Assembly: GCF_000807775.2 (NCBI RefSeq)
Contig: NZ_CP047385.1
Span: 4,526,001 to 4,590,000, forward strand
DNA: 64,000 bases
Source of the DNA: Pandoraea fibrosis
GTDB lineage: Bacteria; Pseudomonadota; Gammaproteobacteria; Burkholderiales; Burkholderiaceae
Reading direction: 5' to 3'
The notes under the pieces: model-generated
The model's database searches: none
What the model was told of the DNA's origin: nothing
What the model saw: only the letters and a program-made list of their open reading frames with translations
Position numbers and translations under genes: made by a program
Shown: positions 36,697-47,925 of the stretch, piece after piece
Position numbering within the stretch: position 1 is the stretch's first letter
Layout: each line of letters starts with the position of its first letter

Positions 36697-37905
36697 TCAG
36701 ACGTGTTGCTCGGGTTTGTGGGACGTGAGGGCCGCGGCCACCCGTGGTATGACCGTCGCCAGTTCGGGCTCAGGCGCCACGACGGCGTTTGCGCACACCG
36801 GAGCGGCCAAGTCCGCCGTTCGCCAGTTGGCCGTGACCTCGGCGAAACGCATGCCGGTGGCGGTGTCGAACAGATGCTGGTCAGCCGAGTCCCATTGAAG
36901 ACCGATCGCGTCGCCCGGCGCGAACGGCCGATGTCCGGGCACGCGCGTGGCGACCTCTCCGGCTTCGCCCAACGTGCAGGCGACGAGCGTGTCTGCGCCC
37001 AGATATTCGACAGCGCTCACCGTGGCGAGCACCGCCCCCACCGACGTTGGCGGAACGGCACGGACATGCTCGGGACGCAGGCCGAGCAATGCGGTGTCCG
37101 GCGTGCCGCTCGGTGCGGCAGCCAGCGCAGGACCGGTCTGGCCGGCGGGTACCCACGCGTCGCCGTGGCGTACGAGGCGCAGCAACTGCATCGGCGGCGT
37201 CCCGATGAAGCTGGCGGCAAAACGGGTGGCGGGCGTGGCGTAGAGCGTATGGGGTGCGCCGCGCTGTTCGATGCGGCCATCTCGCAGCAGCACGACCTGA
37301 TCGGCCATGCTCATCGCCTCGGTCTGATCGTGGGTCACGTAGACCAGTGTCATGCCGAGCTGCTGTTGCAGCGCGCGGATCTCGCGGCGCATTTCCTGAC
37401 GCAGTTGCGCGTCGAGGTTCGAGAGCGGTTCGTCCATCAGACAGACGGACGTCTCGGCGATCACGGCACGCCCAAGTGCCACACGCTGCTGCTGACCGCC
37501 CGAGAGTTGGGACGGCTTGCGCTCCAGATACGGCTCAAGCCCGAGCAGCGATGCCACACGCGCCAGACGCTGCGGATAATCGCGTGCCGGTTCACCCCGC
37601 ACGCGCAGACCGAACAACAGGTTTTCGCGCACCGACAAATGCGGGAAGAGCGCATACGACTGGAACACCATCGAGAGCTTGCGGCGCGCGGGCGGCAGTC
37701 CGGTCACATCGGTGCCACCAAGCAGAATGCGTCCGGTGCTTGGCGTATCGAGGCCGGCAATCATGCGCAGCAATGTCGATTTACCGCAGCCGGACGGTCC
37801 GAGCAGCACCACCAGCGAGCCCGCATCGGCGGCGAAACTCACATCGTGAAGCGCGTGTGTATTGCCCCACTGCTTGCTGACGGATTCGATGACGAGCGAT
37901 GACAT
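36697..37905 (-). CDS. ABC transporter ATP-binding protein, UgpC/MalK-like
   Basis: 402 residues. Walker A GPSGCGKST (about 36-44), Q-loop VFQSYALFPH, signature LSGGQQQRVALGRA, Walker B CLMDEPLSNLD, switch His in THDQTEAM. A TOBE domain follows, and then a C-terminal tail of about 45 residues that is longer than usual. The ATPase gene is first in this operon; in the E. coli ugp operon it comes after the permeases. Confidence 0.93.
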   Translation of the reverse strand: MSSLVIESVSKQWGNTHALHDVSFAADAGSLVVLLGPSGCGKSTLLRMIAGLDTPSTGRILLGGTDVTGLPPARRKLSMVFQSYALFPHLSVRENLLFGLRVRGEPARDYPQRLARVASLLGLEPYLERKPSQLSGGQQQRVALGRAVIAETSVCLMDEPLSNLDAQLRQEMRREIRALQQQLGMTLVYVTHDQTEAMSMADQVVLLRDGRIEQRGAPHTLYATPATRFAASFIGTPPMQLLRLVRHGDAWVPAGQTGPALAAAPSGTPDTALLGLRPEHVRAVPPTSVGAVLATVSAVEYLGADTLVACTLGEAGEVATRVPGHRPFAPGDAIGLQWDSADQHLFDTATGMRFAEVTANWRTADLAAPVCANAVVAPEPELATVIPRVAAALTSHKPEQHV

Positions 37906-38097
37906 GGCCTGAGGGTATGCGGCGCCGCCAGCAGGTCATGCAGGAGGCTGGATCGGAAAACCCAGACCATAACCGGCCATCGATGGCAGTTTGATGACAC
38001 CCTCTCGCTTCAGGATGCTGCGCCCGGATGGCACGCCGATATCAGGCAGCCGGTCAGGCAACCGGATACCTCAATATGTTTCGCAGTACGTGGGAAA

Positions 38098-38142
38098 TGA
38101 AGCGAGAAAGCGAGGAAGCGAGGAAGCGGGAAGGCGAGGAAA
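38098..38142. repeat. Purine-rich 8-bp tandem repeat
   Basis: Imperfect repeats of AGCGAGAA/AGCGAGGA-type units (GCGAGGAA core) run for ~45 bases between the ABC ATPase gene and the hydrolase gene. The core matches the units of the repeat at 60760-60858. Confidence 0.7.
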
Positions 38143-38193
38143 CCGCAGTCGCCGCGCGCACCGTTTGGCAGCTGCGGCGACTGCGCCTGCCGG

Positions 38194-39063
38194 TCAGGCT
38201 GCGGCCTGACGCCGCTTGGCGCGCAGCAGCGCCTTGGAAATGATGCGCGTCTCGGACGTGGCGGCGCCCGTGCTGCGGGCCACGGCATCGCGGAAAAAGC
38301 GGCGCGTCTCGTCCGCAACGGTTTCGCGCTCGTTGTCCATCGTCAGAATGTGATAGCTCTCGCCGAGCAGGCACTTCTGCTTGATCTCGGACGACACCCC
38401 TTCGTAGACGATGCGCGCGTTATGCGGGCTCGACGTGTCGTCGTCGACGGCGTGAATGATGAGGCAATCGGCCGTGACGCGACTCAGCCGATTGCGCACA
38501 TGCGCCGCCAGCCGGCGCGCATTGTAGAGGTGCGCCAGCGGCAACGAGGCGGAGCCGATCTCGGAGGCGTCGTGCATCGACATCGATTTCGCCACACGCG
38601 CCCGCAGCGCTTCGTTTTTCAGACCGAACGGTGCCTTCTCCTGATAGCGGTAACGATGCCGGAACGGCGTGTGGTAGACCAGATCGATGAGCGGGTAATA
38701 CCAGGGAATGGTCCAGCCGTCGTACACGAGCGTGACGGCCAGCAGCGACAGCGCTGTAATATCCGGCTCTTCCTCCGCGACGGCAAGGCTCAGCGTCGCG
38801 CCCATGCTCAGACCGCACACCGACACGGTGTCGTGCGTGTCGCGCAGTTCGCGATACTTCGCACGCGCCGCCGCTATCCACGAGCGCCAGTCGGTGCACG
38901 GCGTGCCAAGCCCATAGCCCTCGATGTGCGGCACCGAGACGGTGTAGCCGTCGCGATGCAATGCCTTCGCGACCGGGCGCATCTCGAGCGGTGTGCTCGA
39001 CAGCCCCGGCAACAGCAGCACCGCGTGTTCGCCGCCTTTATAGAAAATATCGTTCTGGAACAT
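38194..39063 (-). CDS. Alpha/beta-hydrolase (carboxylesterase-like)
   Basis: 289 residues. Nucleophile elbow GLSMG (Ser86), acid in HAVDDD and histidine in SYHILTMD make a complete triad; the oxyanion-hole region is LLLPGLSSTP. The order and spacing fit Est30-like carboxylesterases and monoacylglycerol lipases. The ATG at 39063, preceded by GGAG, lies 2 nt after the stop of the PAS membrane protein, so the pair is translationally coupled. The C-terminal ~25 residues are basic. Confidence 0.85.
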   Translation of the reverse strand: MFQNDIFYKGGEHAVLLLPGLSSTPLEMRPVAKALHRDGYTVSVPHIEGYGLGTPCTDWRSWIAAARAKYRELRDTHDTVSVCGLSMGATLSLAVAEEEPDITALSLLAVTLVYDGWTIPWYYPLIDLVYHTPFRHRYRYQEKAPFGLKNEALRARVAKSMSMHDASEIGSASLPLAHLYNARRLAAHVRNRLSRVTADCLIIHAVDDDTSSPHNARIVYEGVSSEIKQKCLLGESYHILTMDNERETVADETRRFFRDAVARSTGAATSETRIISKALLRAKRRQAAA

Positions 39064-39065
39064 CC

Positions 39066-39947
39066 TCAAACTCCGCCAGAGACGACCGGCGTCTCGATAA
39101 CATCGCGTGCATTGGCCGCAGGCGTAAGCGTGTGCAACGGCGTGACCGGACGCACGGTCGGCCCCGCGTGCAAACGCAAAATCACATACGTGCCGACATG
39201 GGCGCGGAAATACTGCAATTCGCAGTGGAACATCTCGTAACCGCCTTCGCGAGTGCGCATGCGCAGGTTATGCGCGCCGTGCTGCGGGCGCTCGCCATCC
39301 ACCGCAAACAGCCCGGCCAGACGCTGGGCGTCCTCCGGATGCAGCAACGCGCGCAGTCCCTCGCGCTTGACGACCTCGGGGGCCACGCCGGTCGCCCGGC
39401 GGAAATGCTCGTCGATGAATTCGTAGTGCGTGGCCGGATTGGCCAGATAGAAGATCGTGTCGAGATGCTTCGTCAGATACGTCATCAAGGCGTTGCCCAA
39501 CTGCACCGAGTCGGACAGCAACATGCGTTCGTTTTCGGCACGCAACAACATCTCGTAGCGCGTCTGCGCAACTTCCGCGATCAACTCGGCACGGTACTGG
39601 GCGCGACGCAGGCGTTCGATCAGCACAACGGCAAGCGGCGTGATCATCAGAAAGCCAGTCACGATCATGGCATCGCGCCGGTCGAGCTGGGCAACGTCGC
39701 GAAACGGCGGGACGAAGAAGAAGTCGAAAATCGGAATGCTGATGACCATGGCCATGATCGCCGGCCCCAGCCCCCACACGAATTCGACAATGATGACGGC
39801 GCAGACGAAGAAAAGACCCGGCATCGAGTGATCCAGCACCGGATGCAGCAGACTGCGAATAAGAAACGCAGCAAGTACCACCATAAGCGCGCCGACGTAA
39901 CGTTTCGCGCCGGGCTCCGCCCAACGTCGGGCGTTTCTGATATCCAT
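39066..39947 (-). CDS. Membrane protein with DUF4118-like segment and PAS domain, no kinase
   Basis: 293 residues. Four membrane helices (about residues 18-115) resemble the KdpD-type DUF4118 region (VGALMVVLAAFLIRSLLHP, GPAIMAMVISIPIFDFFFVPP). A linker helix is followed by a PAS domain (MTYLTKHLDTIFYLANPATHYEFID, then LHPEDAQRLAGLF). No histidine-kinase, cyclase or methyl-accepting domain follows; the protein ends in a short tail. It may sense membrane or cytoplasmic signals for the coupled hydrolase. Confidence 0.75.
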   Translation of the reverse strand: MDIRNARRWAEPGAKRYVGALMVVLAAFLIRSLLHPVLDHSMPGLFFVCAVIIVEFVWGLGPAIMAMVISIPIFDFFFVPPFRDVAQLDRRDAMIVTGFLMITPLAVVLIERLRRAQYRAELIAEVAQTRYEMLLRAENERMLLSDSVQLGNALMTYLTKHLDTIFYLANPATHYEFIDEHFRRATGVAPEVVKREGLRALLHPEDAQRLAGLFAVDGERPQHGAHNLRMRTREGGYEMFHCELQYFRAHVGTYVILRLHAGPTVRPVTPLHTLTPAANARDVIETPVVSGGV

Positions 39948-40278
39948 GATCCACCGCCGGGACTCACCGGCACTCAATAATCCACCGCCGTGCCCCAAAA
40001 AGCGGCACACCTGTTACAAAATATTACGGATTATCGCATGCCGGGCCTTGACGTTCTGTGGCGGCGAACCCCTACTCAGTAGCGCCTTAACAACATGGGA
40101 TGGCAAACCAGCAACGGCGCGGGTGGGCAGGCTTCGCCGGGCCGGTTGACAGGGAAAACCACGGCGGGCGCACAACCAAAAACTCCCCCAAATGCCCTGA
40201 CGGGCTTTAGGGGAATATCGATTTGGTCCGACGGGGAAAGCACTGGCGGGGTTGCGAAAGCGGACGGGATAGCGTCGC
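39948..40278. other. Intergenic region with terminator of the peptidase operon
   Basis: 331 bases. It holds the terminator at 40177-40215 and the unrecognised promoter of the PAS-hydrolase pair. No gene seen. Confidence 0.5.
40177..40215 (-). terminator. Terminator of the gsi-peptidase operon
   Basis: CCCCAAATGCCC (40186-40197) pairs with GGGCTTTAGGGG around TGAC. Read on the minus strand it is followed by AGTTTTTGG. It lies about 65 nt after the last gene. Confidence 0.8.
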
Positions 40279-41097
40279 TCAACGCAACATGAATGACATC
40301 GCTGACAGGCAGTTCAGCATTCGCACCGCCGCCTCGACGCTCGGTGCCACGAACTGAAGTGTCACGCCATCGACACGTTCAAGCGTGGGCCACTGGCAGA
40401 AGAGATCGGCCAGTGCGGTGCTCTGCGTCTGCAGGCGCACGTCGACGGGGGGCTGCACCGTGTACGTATGCCACTTGCGCGGCTCCGCGAGCGCTGCCTT
40501 GGCGGCGTCGCGAATCAGGTCGCAGGACTGGCTCGGGCTGAGCGTCATGCCACTGCCCTGCCCCCATGCCGACTTCGTCTGGACGTAACGGGCGTGCGGG
40601 AAGATCAGTTGCGTCTCTTCGCAAAACACGTCATCACCGCTCGCCATGACCATCGGCACACCGCGCTCACCCGCGAGTGCGCCGTACAGCATGGCTTCGC
40701 TCGCCTCCACGCCGGCCAGCCACACGCGCGCGAAGGCAAAGCTGTTGATGGTGTGCGCCAGAATGCCGGCACTCTGCGCCTTGCCGTGGTAGCCGATCAT
40801 GAACAGCGCGTCGCAACCGGCTTCCACCCCTGACACCATGCCGAGATAGCGCGGCTTACCCAACACGAGACGGGCGCGAGGATCGAGTTCGTCGGGGAGC
40901 AGATTGCGAAATCCGCCATGCGAGTCGTTGACCATGACTTCCGTCGCTCCACCCGCGAAGGCGCCTTCGACGGCCGCGTTGGCTTCGCGCGTCATCCAGC
41001 GGCGCGCGCGTTCGTATTCGCCGTTTCCCGCCCGGGTCTGTTCGGTGTGAAAGACGCCCGCGATGCCTTCGATGTCGGTGGAGATCAGAATTCGCAT
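40279..41097 (-). CDS. dppA: D-aminopeptidase, DppA (M55) family
   Basis: 272 residues, the family's usual size. Zinc ligands of Bacillus DppA are conserved at the same numbers: Asp8 and Glu10 (STDIEG), His60 (NDSHGG), His104 (GYHGKA), with a glutamate in VEASE about 131-134. It releases N-terminal D-amino acids from small peptides such as peptidoglycan fragments. ATG at 41097; it follows the DmpA-type gene by 24 nt and ends the operon. Confidence 0.92.
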   Translation of the reverse strand: MRILISTDIEGIAGVFHTEQTRAGNGEYERARRWMTREANAAVEGAFAGGATEVMVNDSHGGFRNLLPDELDPRARLVLGKPRYLGMVSGVEAGCDALFMIGYHGKAQSAGILAHTINSFAFARVWLAGVEASEAMLYGALAGERGVPMVMASGDDVFCEETQLIFPHARYVQTKSAWGQGSGMTLSPSQSCDLIRDAAKAALAEPRKWHTYTVQPPVDVRLQTQSTALADLFCQWPTLERVDGVTLQFVAPSVEAAVRMLNCLSAMSFMLR

Positions 41098-41121
41098 GAT
41101 GTCAGCAAGAAAGGGAGAGGC

Positions 41122-42243
41122 TCACAGCGATGCCCAGTCGGGCAGCACGTCGGCGAGCGCGCGCCGCACGTGACCATCGCGCCCGAGCACGGACTCGGCG
41201 GCAAAGAGCGCGTGCAGAATCGCCTGTTCGGTGGCGTCGGCCGTGGCCTGAAAAATCGGATCGAGTAACGCGTCAGGCACGAGCGCTGCGGGGGCAACCC
41301 GCCCCATCGCGTCGTGCGGCATCGTATAGCCGGTGGTGAACGCCAGCGCCACGTCGCCACTGCCATGGCCGTACACCGAGCCGGTGCGCGCCAGACCGGC
41401 GCCGGTGCGCGTCGCGACACGGCGCAATTGCCGCGCATCGAGCGGTGCGTCGGTGGCGACCAGCATGATGATGGAGCCCCGCTCGGGGGCAGCGCTTTGG
41501 TCAGGTTGCGCCAGTCGCTCGTCGAGCACCGGCCCGACGTGACGTCCTGCGATGATCAACTGCGGCGCACGGCCGAAGTTCGACAGCACGAGCACACCGA
41601 CCGTGAAGGTCTGCCCCGCCGTCTGCACCGTGCGCGACGCGGAGCCGATACCTCCCTTGAGGCCGAAGCTCGACATGCCCCGCCCGGCGCCGACCGCGCC
41701 CTGCTCGAACTCGGAGGACGCATTCGCCAGCGCCTGTGCATAGTGCGCCTCGGTCACGGCGAACGCCTGCATGTCGTTCAGATAGCCGTCGTTACATTCA
41801 AGAACGGTCGGATTGAGCGACGGACTGCCACGGCCAATGTCCGGATTCGCCGCGAGCGCCGCCCGCAACTGACCGATCACCACATGGCTGACGGAAAACG
41901 TGTTGGTAAGCGCAACAGGCGCTTCGATCACACCGAGCTCGTCGATCTGCATCAGACCAACGCTTTTGCCAAAGCCGTTGATGACCGCCGCCGCCGCCGG
42001 AATCCTGGTGCGAAACGGGTCCCAGCGAACATCGGGGGAAGTGGCCGGCTTGGCCGACCCTGCCGTCTCGGCAGGCGTCGGACAAACCACCGTCACCCCC
42101 GTCTGCAACGGCCCGTCGGCGAGCGTGACATGCCCGACGAAAACGCCCGGCACGTCAGTGATCGCATGACGCGGCCCGGCAGGCAAATACCCGACGTAGG
42201 GGGCGCCGAACAAGGCTTCGCGAGGGTCTGACGATGGCGTCAT
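41122..42243 (-). CDS. dmpA: DmpA-type aminopeptidase (S58, Ntn-like self-processing)
   Basis: 373 residues. The autocleavage site is the Gly256-Ser257 bond in APERGSIIML, with VATDAPL after it, matching Gly249-Ser250 of Ochrobactrum DmpA. The N-terminal GPRHAITDVPGVFVGH and NGFGKSVGL are family hallmarks. Enzymes of this group remove N-terminal D- or L-amino acids and beta-amino acids from peptides. ATG at 42243 after GCAGGAGCGAC. It sits between the gsi permease genes and dppA. Confidence 0.92.
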   Translation of the reverse strand: MTPSSDPREALFGAPYVGYLPAGPRHAITDVPGVFVGHVTLADGPLQTGVTVVCPTPAETAGSAKPATSPDVRWDPFRTRIPAAAAVINGFGKSVGLMQIDELGVIEAPVALTNTFSVSHVVIGQLRAALAANPDIGRGSPSLNPTVLECNDGYLNDMQAFAVTEAHYAQALANASSEFEQGAVGAGRGMSSFGLKGGIGSASRTVQTAGQTFTVGVLVLSNFGRAPQLIIAGRHVGPVLDERLAQPDQSAAPERGSIIMLVATDAPLDARQLRRVATRTGAGLARTGSVYGHGSGDVALAFTTGYTMPHDAMGRVAPAALVPDALLDPIFQATADATEQAILHALFAAESVLGRDGHVRRALADVLPDWASL

Positions 42244-42263
42244 GTCGCGCTCCTGCGTTGAAA

Positions 42264-43172
42264 TCAGTGACGATCGAGCTTCGGATCGAGCGCGTCGCGC
42301 AAGCCGTCGCCCAACAGATTGAACGCCAGCACGGTCAGGAAAATGGCCAGGCTCGGGAAGATCGCGATGTGCGGCGCATTGACCATGTCGGCGCGGGCCT
42401 CGTTAAGCATCGCGCCCCACTCCGGCGTGGGTGGCTGCGCGCCCAGACCGAGGAACGACAGGCTCGCGGCGGTGATGATCGACGTGCCGATGCGCATCGA
42501 AAAATACACCACGATGGACGACACCGTGCCCGGCAGAATGTGGCGCATGATGATCGTCCAGTCCGACGCACCGATGGAGCGTGCCGCTTCGATATACGTC
42601 AGATGCTTGAGCACCAACGTGTTGCCACGCACGAGCCGCGCAAACGCCGGAATCGAGAAAATCGCGACAGCAACGATCACGTTGATCATGCCGTTACCCA
42701 GCACGGCCACCACACCGATGGCGAGCAGAATGCCCGGGAAGGCGAATAGCACGTCGGAAATCCGCATGACGATGCGATCCCACCAGCCTTCGTAATAGCC
42801 CGCGAGCAGCCCGAGCACGGTGCCGATCACCGCCCCCAGCGCGACCGAGCCGAAACCGGCGGCCAGCGAGATGCGTGTGCCCGCGAGCACGCGGCTGAAG
42901 ATATCGCGTCCGAGCGAATCGACGCCGAACCAGTGTTTCGCCGACGGGCCCGCATTCAGCGCGTCGTAGTCGAAGAAGTTCTCCGGATCGAACGGCACGA
43001 GATGCGGCGCCAGGATCGCGATGATGACCAGCACCAGCACGAACGCACCGGCAACCATGGCGATGTGCTGCTTCTTGAATTTGCGCCAGAACTCGCGCCA
43101 CGGTGTACGCACGCGGTTGCTGCCGGCGGTGGCAGCGGTGGAGGTAGCAGTCGTTGGTTGACCCGCGTTCAT
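42264..43172 (-). CDS. gsiD: Glutathione/dipeptide ABC importer permease
   Basis: 302 residues, six membrane segments, DppC/OppC type. [30 protein letters not shown] is very close to GsiD wording. The EAA-like loop is [20 protein letters not shown]. It ends ...DPKLDRH. Follows gsiC by 10 nt. Confidence 0.92.
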   Translation of the reverse strand: MNAGQPTTATSTAATAGSNRVRTPWREFWRKFKKQHIAMVAGAFVLVLVIIAILAPHLVPFDPENFFDYDALNAGPSAKHWFGVDSLGRDIFSRVLAGTRISLAAGFGSVALGAVIGTVLGLLAGYYEGWWDRIVMRISDVLFAFPGILLAIGVVAVLGNGMINVIVAVAIFSIPAFARLVRGNTLVLKHLTYIEAARSIGASDWTIIMRHILPGTVSSIVVYFSMRIGTSIITAASLSFLGLGAQPPTPEWGAMLNEARADMVNAPHIAIFPSLAIFLTVLAFNLLGDGLRDALDPKLDRH

Positions 43173-43182
43173 GATGCGTGCC

Positions 43183-44103
43183 TCACTTGTAGCGAATGGT
43201 CGGGTTGATGACGGCGTACAGCACGTCGACCACGAGGTTAATCAGAATGAACTCGAGCGAAAACAACAGGACCAGCGCCTGAATCACGGGGTAGTCTCGC
43301 ATCTCGACCGAATCGATCAGCAGACGTCCGAGCCCCGGCCAGTTGAACACCACTTCCACGACAATCGAGCCGCCGAGCAGGAAACCGAACTGCAGGCCCA
43401 TCATTGTGACGACGGGAATCATGGCGTTACGCAGCGCATGCTTGAACACGACATGCATTTCGTTGAGCCCCTTCGCGCGGGCGGTGCGCACGAAGTCCTC
43501 GTGAAGCACCTCGACGAACGCCGAGCGGGTAAAGCGCGCCATCACGGCCGCCACCGCCGCTCCGAGCGTGATCGAGGGCAGGATGTAGCTCTTCCAGGAA
43601 TCGGCGCCCATCGTGGGCAGCCATCCGAGCTGCACCGAGAAAACCTGCATCAGGAGCATCCCCAGCGCAAACGCCGGGAACGAGATGCCCGAGACCGCGA
43701 ACGTCATGCCCAGCCGGTCCGGCCAGCGATTGCGCCACACCGCGGACGCCACCCCCAGTCCCATGCCGATGACTACCGACCAGATCATGCTCACCAACGT
43801 GAGCCACAGCGTCGGCATGAAGCGGCTGCCGATCTCCTGCGAGACCGGTTGCTTGCTGCGCATCGACAGACCGAAGTCACCCCGCACCGCGTGCGTGATG
43901 AAGTGGGTGAATTGCGTGAGCAGCGGCTTGTCGAGGCCGAGATCCTGGCGCACCAGCATCACGGTCGCCTCGTCAGCCTGCGGCCCGGCCGCCAGACGCG
44001 CCGGATCGCCCGGCAACATGTGCACGAAGCCGAACACCAGCACTGCCACGATCAGCAGCGTGGGGATCAGGCCGAGCAGGCGTTTGAGAAAGTAATTGAG
44101 CAT
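43183..44103 (-). CDS. gsiC: Glutathione/dipeptide ABC importer permease
   Basis: 306 residues. Long stretches agree with E. coli GsiC as I remember it, e.g. [49 protein letters not shown] and the end [13 protein letters not shown]. It pairs with GsiD in the inner membrane. ATG at 44103. Confidence 0.95.
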   Translation of the reverse strand: MLNYFLKRLLGLIPTLLIVAVLVFGFVHMLPGDPARLAAGPQADEATVMLVRQDLGLDKPLLTQFTHFITHAVRGDFGLSMRSKQPVSQEIGSRFMPTLWLTLVSMIWSVVIGMGLGVASAVWRNRWPDRLGMTFAVSGISFPAFALGMLLMQVFSVQLGWLPTMGADSWKSYILPSITLGAAVAAVMARFTRSAFVEVLHEDFVRTARAKGLNEMHVVFKHALRNAMIPVVTMMGLQFGFLLGGSIVVEVVFNWPGLGRLLIDSVEMRDYPVIQALVLLFSLEFILINLVVDVLYAVINPTIRYK

Positions 44104-44200
44104 CGCAGTCTTGCCGAACGTCTTGCCAAACCATGTCTTGCGGTCAACCGCGCCGCCAGTCTCGCCGGCGGCGCGGACACTTCACACTTGCGCGTGATGC

Positions 44201-45760
44201 TTACTTCATCGAAATATCGGTGAAGTTGAACGAACCGTCAGGCATGGTGTACACCCCCGACAGGCTCTTGCTGCGTGCATACAGCAGCTTTTCCGTCACG
44301 AGGAACGCCCACGGCGCATCGTTCCAGATCTTCTGTTGTGCGTCCGTGTAGAGCTTGGTCTTCTCGGCACGGTCGGTCGTGAGCAGCGCCTTGTTGAGGT
44401 CGGCGTCCACCGCGTCGTTCTTGTAGTACGCCGTGTTGAACAGCTTCGGCGGGAACGACTCGGAAGCCAGCAACGGACGCAGCGCCCAGTCGGCTTCGCC
44501 CGTCGACGACGACCAGCCCACGTAGTACATGCGCACCGGGGCCTTGTCGGGGTCCGGCGCCGACTCGACCAGCTCGACACGTTGACCGGCTTCGAGCGCC
44601 CGCACCTGCGCCTTGATGCCGACCTGCGCCAGTTGCTGCTGCACGAACTGGATCACCTTCTGCGCGGTCGTGTACGTATAGGCCGACCACAACGTGGTCT
44701 CGAAACCATTCGGATACCCCGCCTCCTTGAGCAGCTCCTTCGCCTTGGCAGGGTTGTACGGCCATGGGCCGGTCTTGGCGGCATAGTCGACGCCCTTCGG
44801 CACCACACCGTCGGCCGGCGTGGCGTAGCCCGAGAAGGCCACCTTCACCAGCGCTTCCTTGTTGATGGCGTAGTTGATGGCCTGACGCACGCGCACGTCG
44901 TCGAACGGCTTCTGCTTCGTGTTGAAGCTCACGTAGCGCTGAATGATCGACGGCCCGGCGATCACGTCGACCTTGCCGCTCGCCTTCAGACCATCGGCCT
45001 GTTCATACGGCACCGGGAACGCAAAACCCGCTTCGCCCGTTTGCATGACGGCGGCACGCGTGTTGTTGTCGACAACCGGCTTGAACGTAATCGTGTCGAC
45101 CTTCGGATAGCCCTTCTTCCAGTAGCCGTCGAACTTCTTCACCTTCACGTAATCGGTACGGTTCCATTCCACGAACTCGAACGGGCCCGTGCCGACCGGG
45201 TGCGAAGCGATGTCCTTGCCGTACTTTTTGAGGGCTTCGGGCGAAATGATGACGGCCGACGGGTGCGCCAGCGTATTGATGAACGGCGAGAACGGCTCCT
45301 TGAGCGTGAACTTCACCGTATGGGCATCGACCGCTTCCGTCTTGGCGATTTCCTTGTACAGGTTGTAACGCTTGAGCTTGTTGTCCGGATTCGTCACGCG
45401 GTCGAAGTTCGCCTTCACGGCAGCGGCATCGAAAGTCGTGCCGTCCTGGAACTTCACACCCGACTTGAGCTTGATCGTGTAGACGAGGCCGTCCGGCGAG
45501 ACCGTATAGCTTTCGGCGAGCACGTTGATGAGTTTCATGTCCTTGTCGAAACCGAACATGCCCTCATAGAACGCCTTGGCGACGGCCTGCGACAGCGTGT
45601 CGTTGGCGTCGTATGGGTCCATCGTGGTGAACGTGGACTGCACCGCCATCACAACATCCTTGGCGGCGAATGCCGGCGCTGCTCCGAGCAAGGCCGAAGC
45701 CACGGCGGCGGACGCGAACGCGGTTTTCCAGCGAGCGCCCAACAAAGCGGTTTTCGACAT
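44201..45760 (-). CDS. gsiB: Glutathione-binding periplasmic protein
   Basis: 519 residues, family 5 solute-binding protein. The signal peptide ends near residue 32 (...GAAPAFA). The mature start [35 protein letters not shown] is GsiB-like. ATG at 45760 with AAGGAGAAAGACAG upstream. It delivers glutathione or small peptides to GsiCD. Confidence 0.93.
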   Translation of the reverse strand: MSKTALLGARWKTAFASAAVASALLGAAPAFAAKDVVMAVQSTFTTMDPYDANDTLSQAVAKAFYEGMFGFDKDMKLINVLAESYTVSPDGLVYTIKLKSGVKFQDGTTFDAAAVKANFDRVTNPDNKLKRYNLYKEIAKTEAVDAHTVKFTLKEPFSPFINTLAHPSAVIISPEALKKYGKDIASHPVGTGPFEFVEWNRTDYVKVKKFDGYWKKGYPKVDTITFKPVVDNNTRAAVMQTGEAGFAFPVPYEQADGLKASGKVDVIAGPSIIQRYVSFNTKQKPFDDVRVRQAINYAINKEALVKVAFSGYATPADGVVPKGVDYAAKTGPWPYNPAKAKELLKEAGYPNGFETTLWSAYTYTTAQKVIQFVQQQLAQVGIKAQVRALEAGQRVELVESAPDPDKAPVRMYYVGWSSSTGEADWALRPLLASESFPPKLFNTAYYKNDAVDADLNKALLTTDRAEKTKLYTDAQQKIWNDAPWAFLVTEKLLYARSKSLSGVYTMPDGSFNFTDISMK

Positions 45761-45950
45761 CTGTCTTTCTCCTTCTGGTCTGACGGGGCCGCCGCGAGCG
45801 AGTCTTGCGACTGCGTCCCTTGGCGGACATTGTGGCTACAAAGAGAGTTGCAACTGGGTACTGCCTGAGCTACCGGAGACGCATTCCCCGGAAAATCCCC
45901 TGCCGGTGGCCGGGGCGCGGGCATGACGCCGCGCCACCGCATCCGTCGGC

Positions 45951-47837
45951 CTAATACGCGCCCGCCACACGATGACGCGCCACGTAGTGCCCCACGCCGA
46001 CTTCCACCAGCGGCTGCACCTGCGGTTCGTCGCCGAGCGCGCGGATCGGGCTCGGAATCTCTTCGGTCAACAACTCCCGCTTGGCATGACGGCGCGCCGG
46101 GTCGGCAATTGGCACCGCCGACATCAGCTTCTTCGTGTACGGGTGTTGCGGATTCTCGAAAATGGCGCGGCGCGGGCCGATCTCGACGATCTGACCGAGG
46201 TACATCACCGCGACGCGATGACTGATGCGCTCCACGACCGCCATGTCGTGCGAGATGAACAGGAAAGCGATGCCGAACTCCTTTTGCAGGTCGAGCATCA
46301 GGTTGATGATCTGCGCCTGTACGGAGACGTCGAGTGCCGAGACCGATTCGTCGGCGATTACGACCTTCGGCTTGAGCGCCAGCGCTCGCGCAATCGCGAT
46401 GCGCTGACGTTGGCCACCCGAGAATTCATGGGGGTAGCGTTGCGCGTACTCCGTCGGCAATCCGACCCGTTCGAGCAACTCGGCCACGCGTTTCTCGGCG
46501 TCTGCACCACTCGCCACGCCATGCACGAGCAACGGTTCCATGATCGAGAAGCCGACCGTCAGACGCGGGTCGAGCGAGGCGAACGGGTCCTGGAAGATGA
46601 ACTGGATGTCGCGGCGCAGCGTTTGCAGGGCGCGCCCGGCGAGGTTCTGAATCGGCTTGCCGCCGAATTCGATCGAGCCGCCCTGACTCGCGACCAGGCG
46701 CAGCAATGCGCGGCCGGTCGTGGACTTGCCGCAGCCGGACTCCCCTACGAGACCCAGCGTCTCGCCCGGATACAGGTCGAAGCTCACGCGCTCGACGGCA
46801 TGCACGCGTTGCTTCACGCGACCAAAGAAACCCGATGGCACGTCGAAGCGGGCCACGAGATCCTTCACACGCAGAATCGGGCCGGCGTCGGTCTTGACGG
46901 TGGGCTGCGGGGTTTCGGCAGCAGGCTTGGCGTCGGCCGGCGCGTCGTAGCGCAGCAACGGGAAGCGCGCCGGCAGGTCGGTGCCATGCATCGACCCCAA
47001 ACGCGGCACCGCAGAGAGCAGCGCCTGCGTGTAACGCTCGCGCGGCGCGGCAAAAATCTCCTGTGACACGCCCTCTTCGACCTTGTCGCCACGATGCATG
47101 ACGAGCACCCGATCGGCGACTTCTGCCACGACCCCCATGTCATGCGTGATGAACACGACGCCCATGTGCATCTCGTCCTGCAACGCACGGATCAGTTGCA
47201 GGATCTGCGCCTGAATCGTCACGTCGAGCGCGGTCGTCGGTTCGTCAGCGATCAGCAGGCCCGGTTTGCATGACAGCGCCATCGCGATCATCACACGTTG
47301 ACGCATACCGCCGGAGAGCTGATGGGGGAAGCGCCCCAGCACACGACGTGCTTCCGGAATTCGCACGAGTTCGAGCATGCGTAGCGCCTCGGCACGCGCG
47401 GACGCGGCGTCTTTGTGCTGGTGCAGTCGAATGGATTCCGCAATCTGCTCGCCCACCGGGAACACCGGATTGAGCGAGGTCATCGGCTCCTGAAAAATCA
47501 TCGCCATGTCGGCGCCGCGAATGCTGCGCATGGTCCGGCCACTCGCGCGCGTCAGGTCGACAAGCTTGCCGTTGCGGCGACGCATGATCATCGACCCGTG
47601 GGTGATGCTTCCGCCGCCGTTTTCGACGAGGCGCATCGCCGCGAGCGACGTCACCGACTTGCCGGAACCGGATTCGCCCACGATGGCGAGCGTTTCGCCA
47701 CGGTCGACATGGAAGGACAGGTCGCGCACGGCCGTGACCACGCGCTCGGACGTCGCGAACTGCACGGTAAGGCCGCTCACGTCGAGCACGCGCTCGTCGG
47801 GCAACGAAATCGTAGGGGTTGTCTTGCGCTCTGCCAC
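45951..47837 (-). CDS. gsiA: Glutathione ABC importer, fused double ATPase
   Basis: 628 residues with two complete ABC domains. First: [30 protein letters not shown]. Second: [30 protein letters not shown]. DppD and DppF are separate in most peptide importers; fusion is characteristic of GsiA. GTG start at 47837 with GCGAGGACAGG upstream. 88 nt after iaaA. Confidence 0.94.
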   Translation of the reverse strand: MAERKTTPTISLPDERVLDVSGLTVQFATSERVVTAVRDLSFHVDRGETLAIVGESGSGKSVTSLAAMRLVENGGGSITHGSMIMRRRNGKLVDLTRASGRTMRSIRGADMAMIFQEPMTSLNPVFPVGEQIAESIRLHQHKDAASARAEALRMLELVRIPEARRVLGRFPHQLSGGMRQRVMIAMALSCKPGLLIADEPTTALDVTIQAQILQLIRALQDEMHMGVVFITHDMGVVAEVADRVLVMHRGDKVEEGVSQEIFAAPRERYTQALLSAVPRLGSMHGTDLPARFPLLRYDAPADAKPAAETPQPTVKTDAGPILRVKDLVARFDVPSGFFGRVKQRVHAVERVSFDLYPGETLGLVGESGCGKSTTGRALLRLVASQGGSIEFGGKPIQNLAGRALQTLRRDIQFIFQDPFASLDPRLTVGFSIMEPLLVHGVASGADAEKRVAELLERVGLPTEYAQRYPHEFSGGQRQRIAIARALALKPKVVIADESVSALDVSVQAQIINLMLDLQKEFGIAFLFISHDMAVVERISHRVAVMYLGQIVEIGPRRAIFENPQHPYTKKLMSAVPIADPARRHAKRELLTEEIPSPIRALGDEPQVQPLVEVGVGHYVARHRVAGAY

Positions 47838-47925
47838 GCCTGTCCTCGCTATTCTTCGCTTGCTGAATCTGATGCTGAAGGTCTTGCCGTCAATGACAAG
47901 GCTTTGTCCGACCTTGCCTCTGGCC

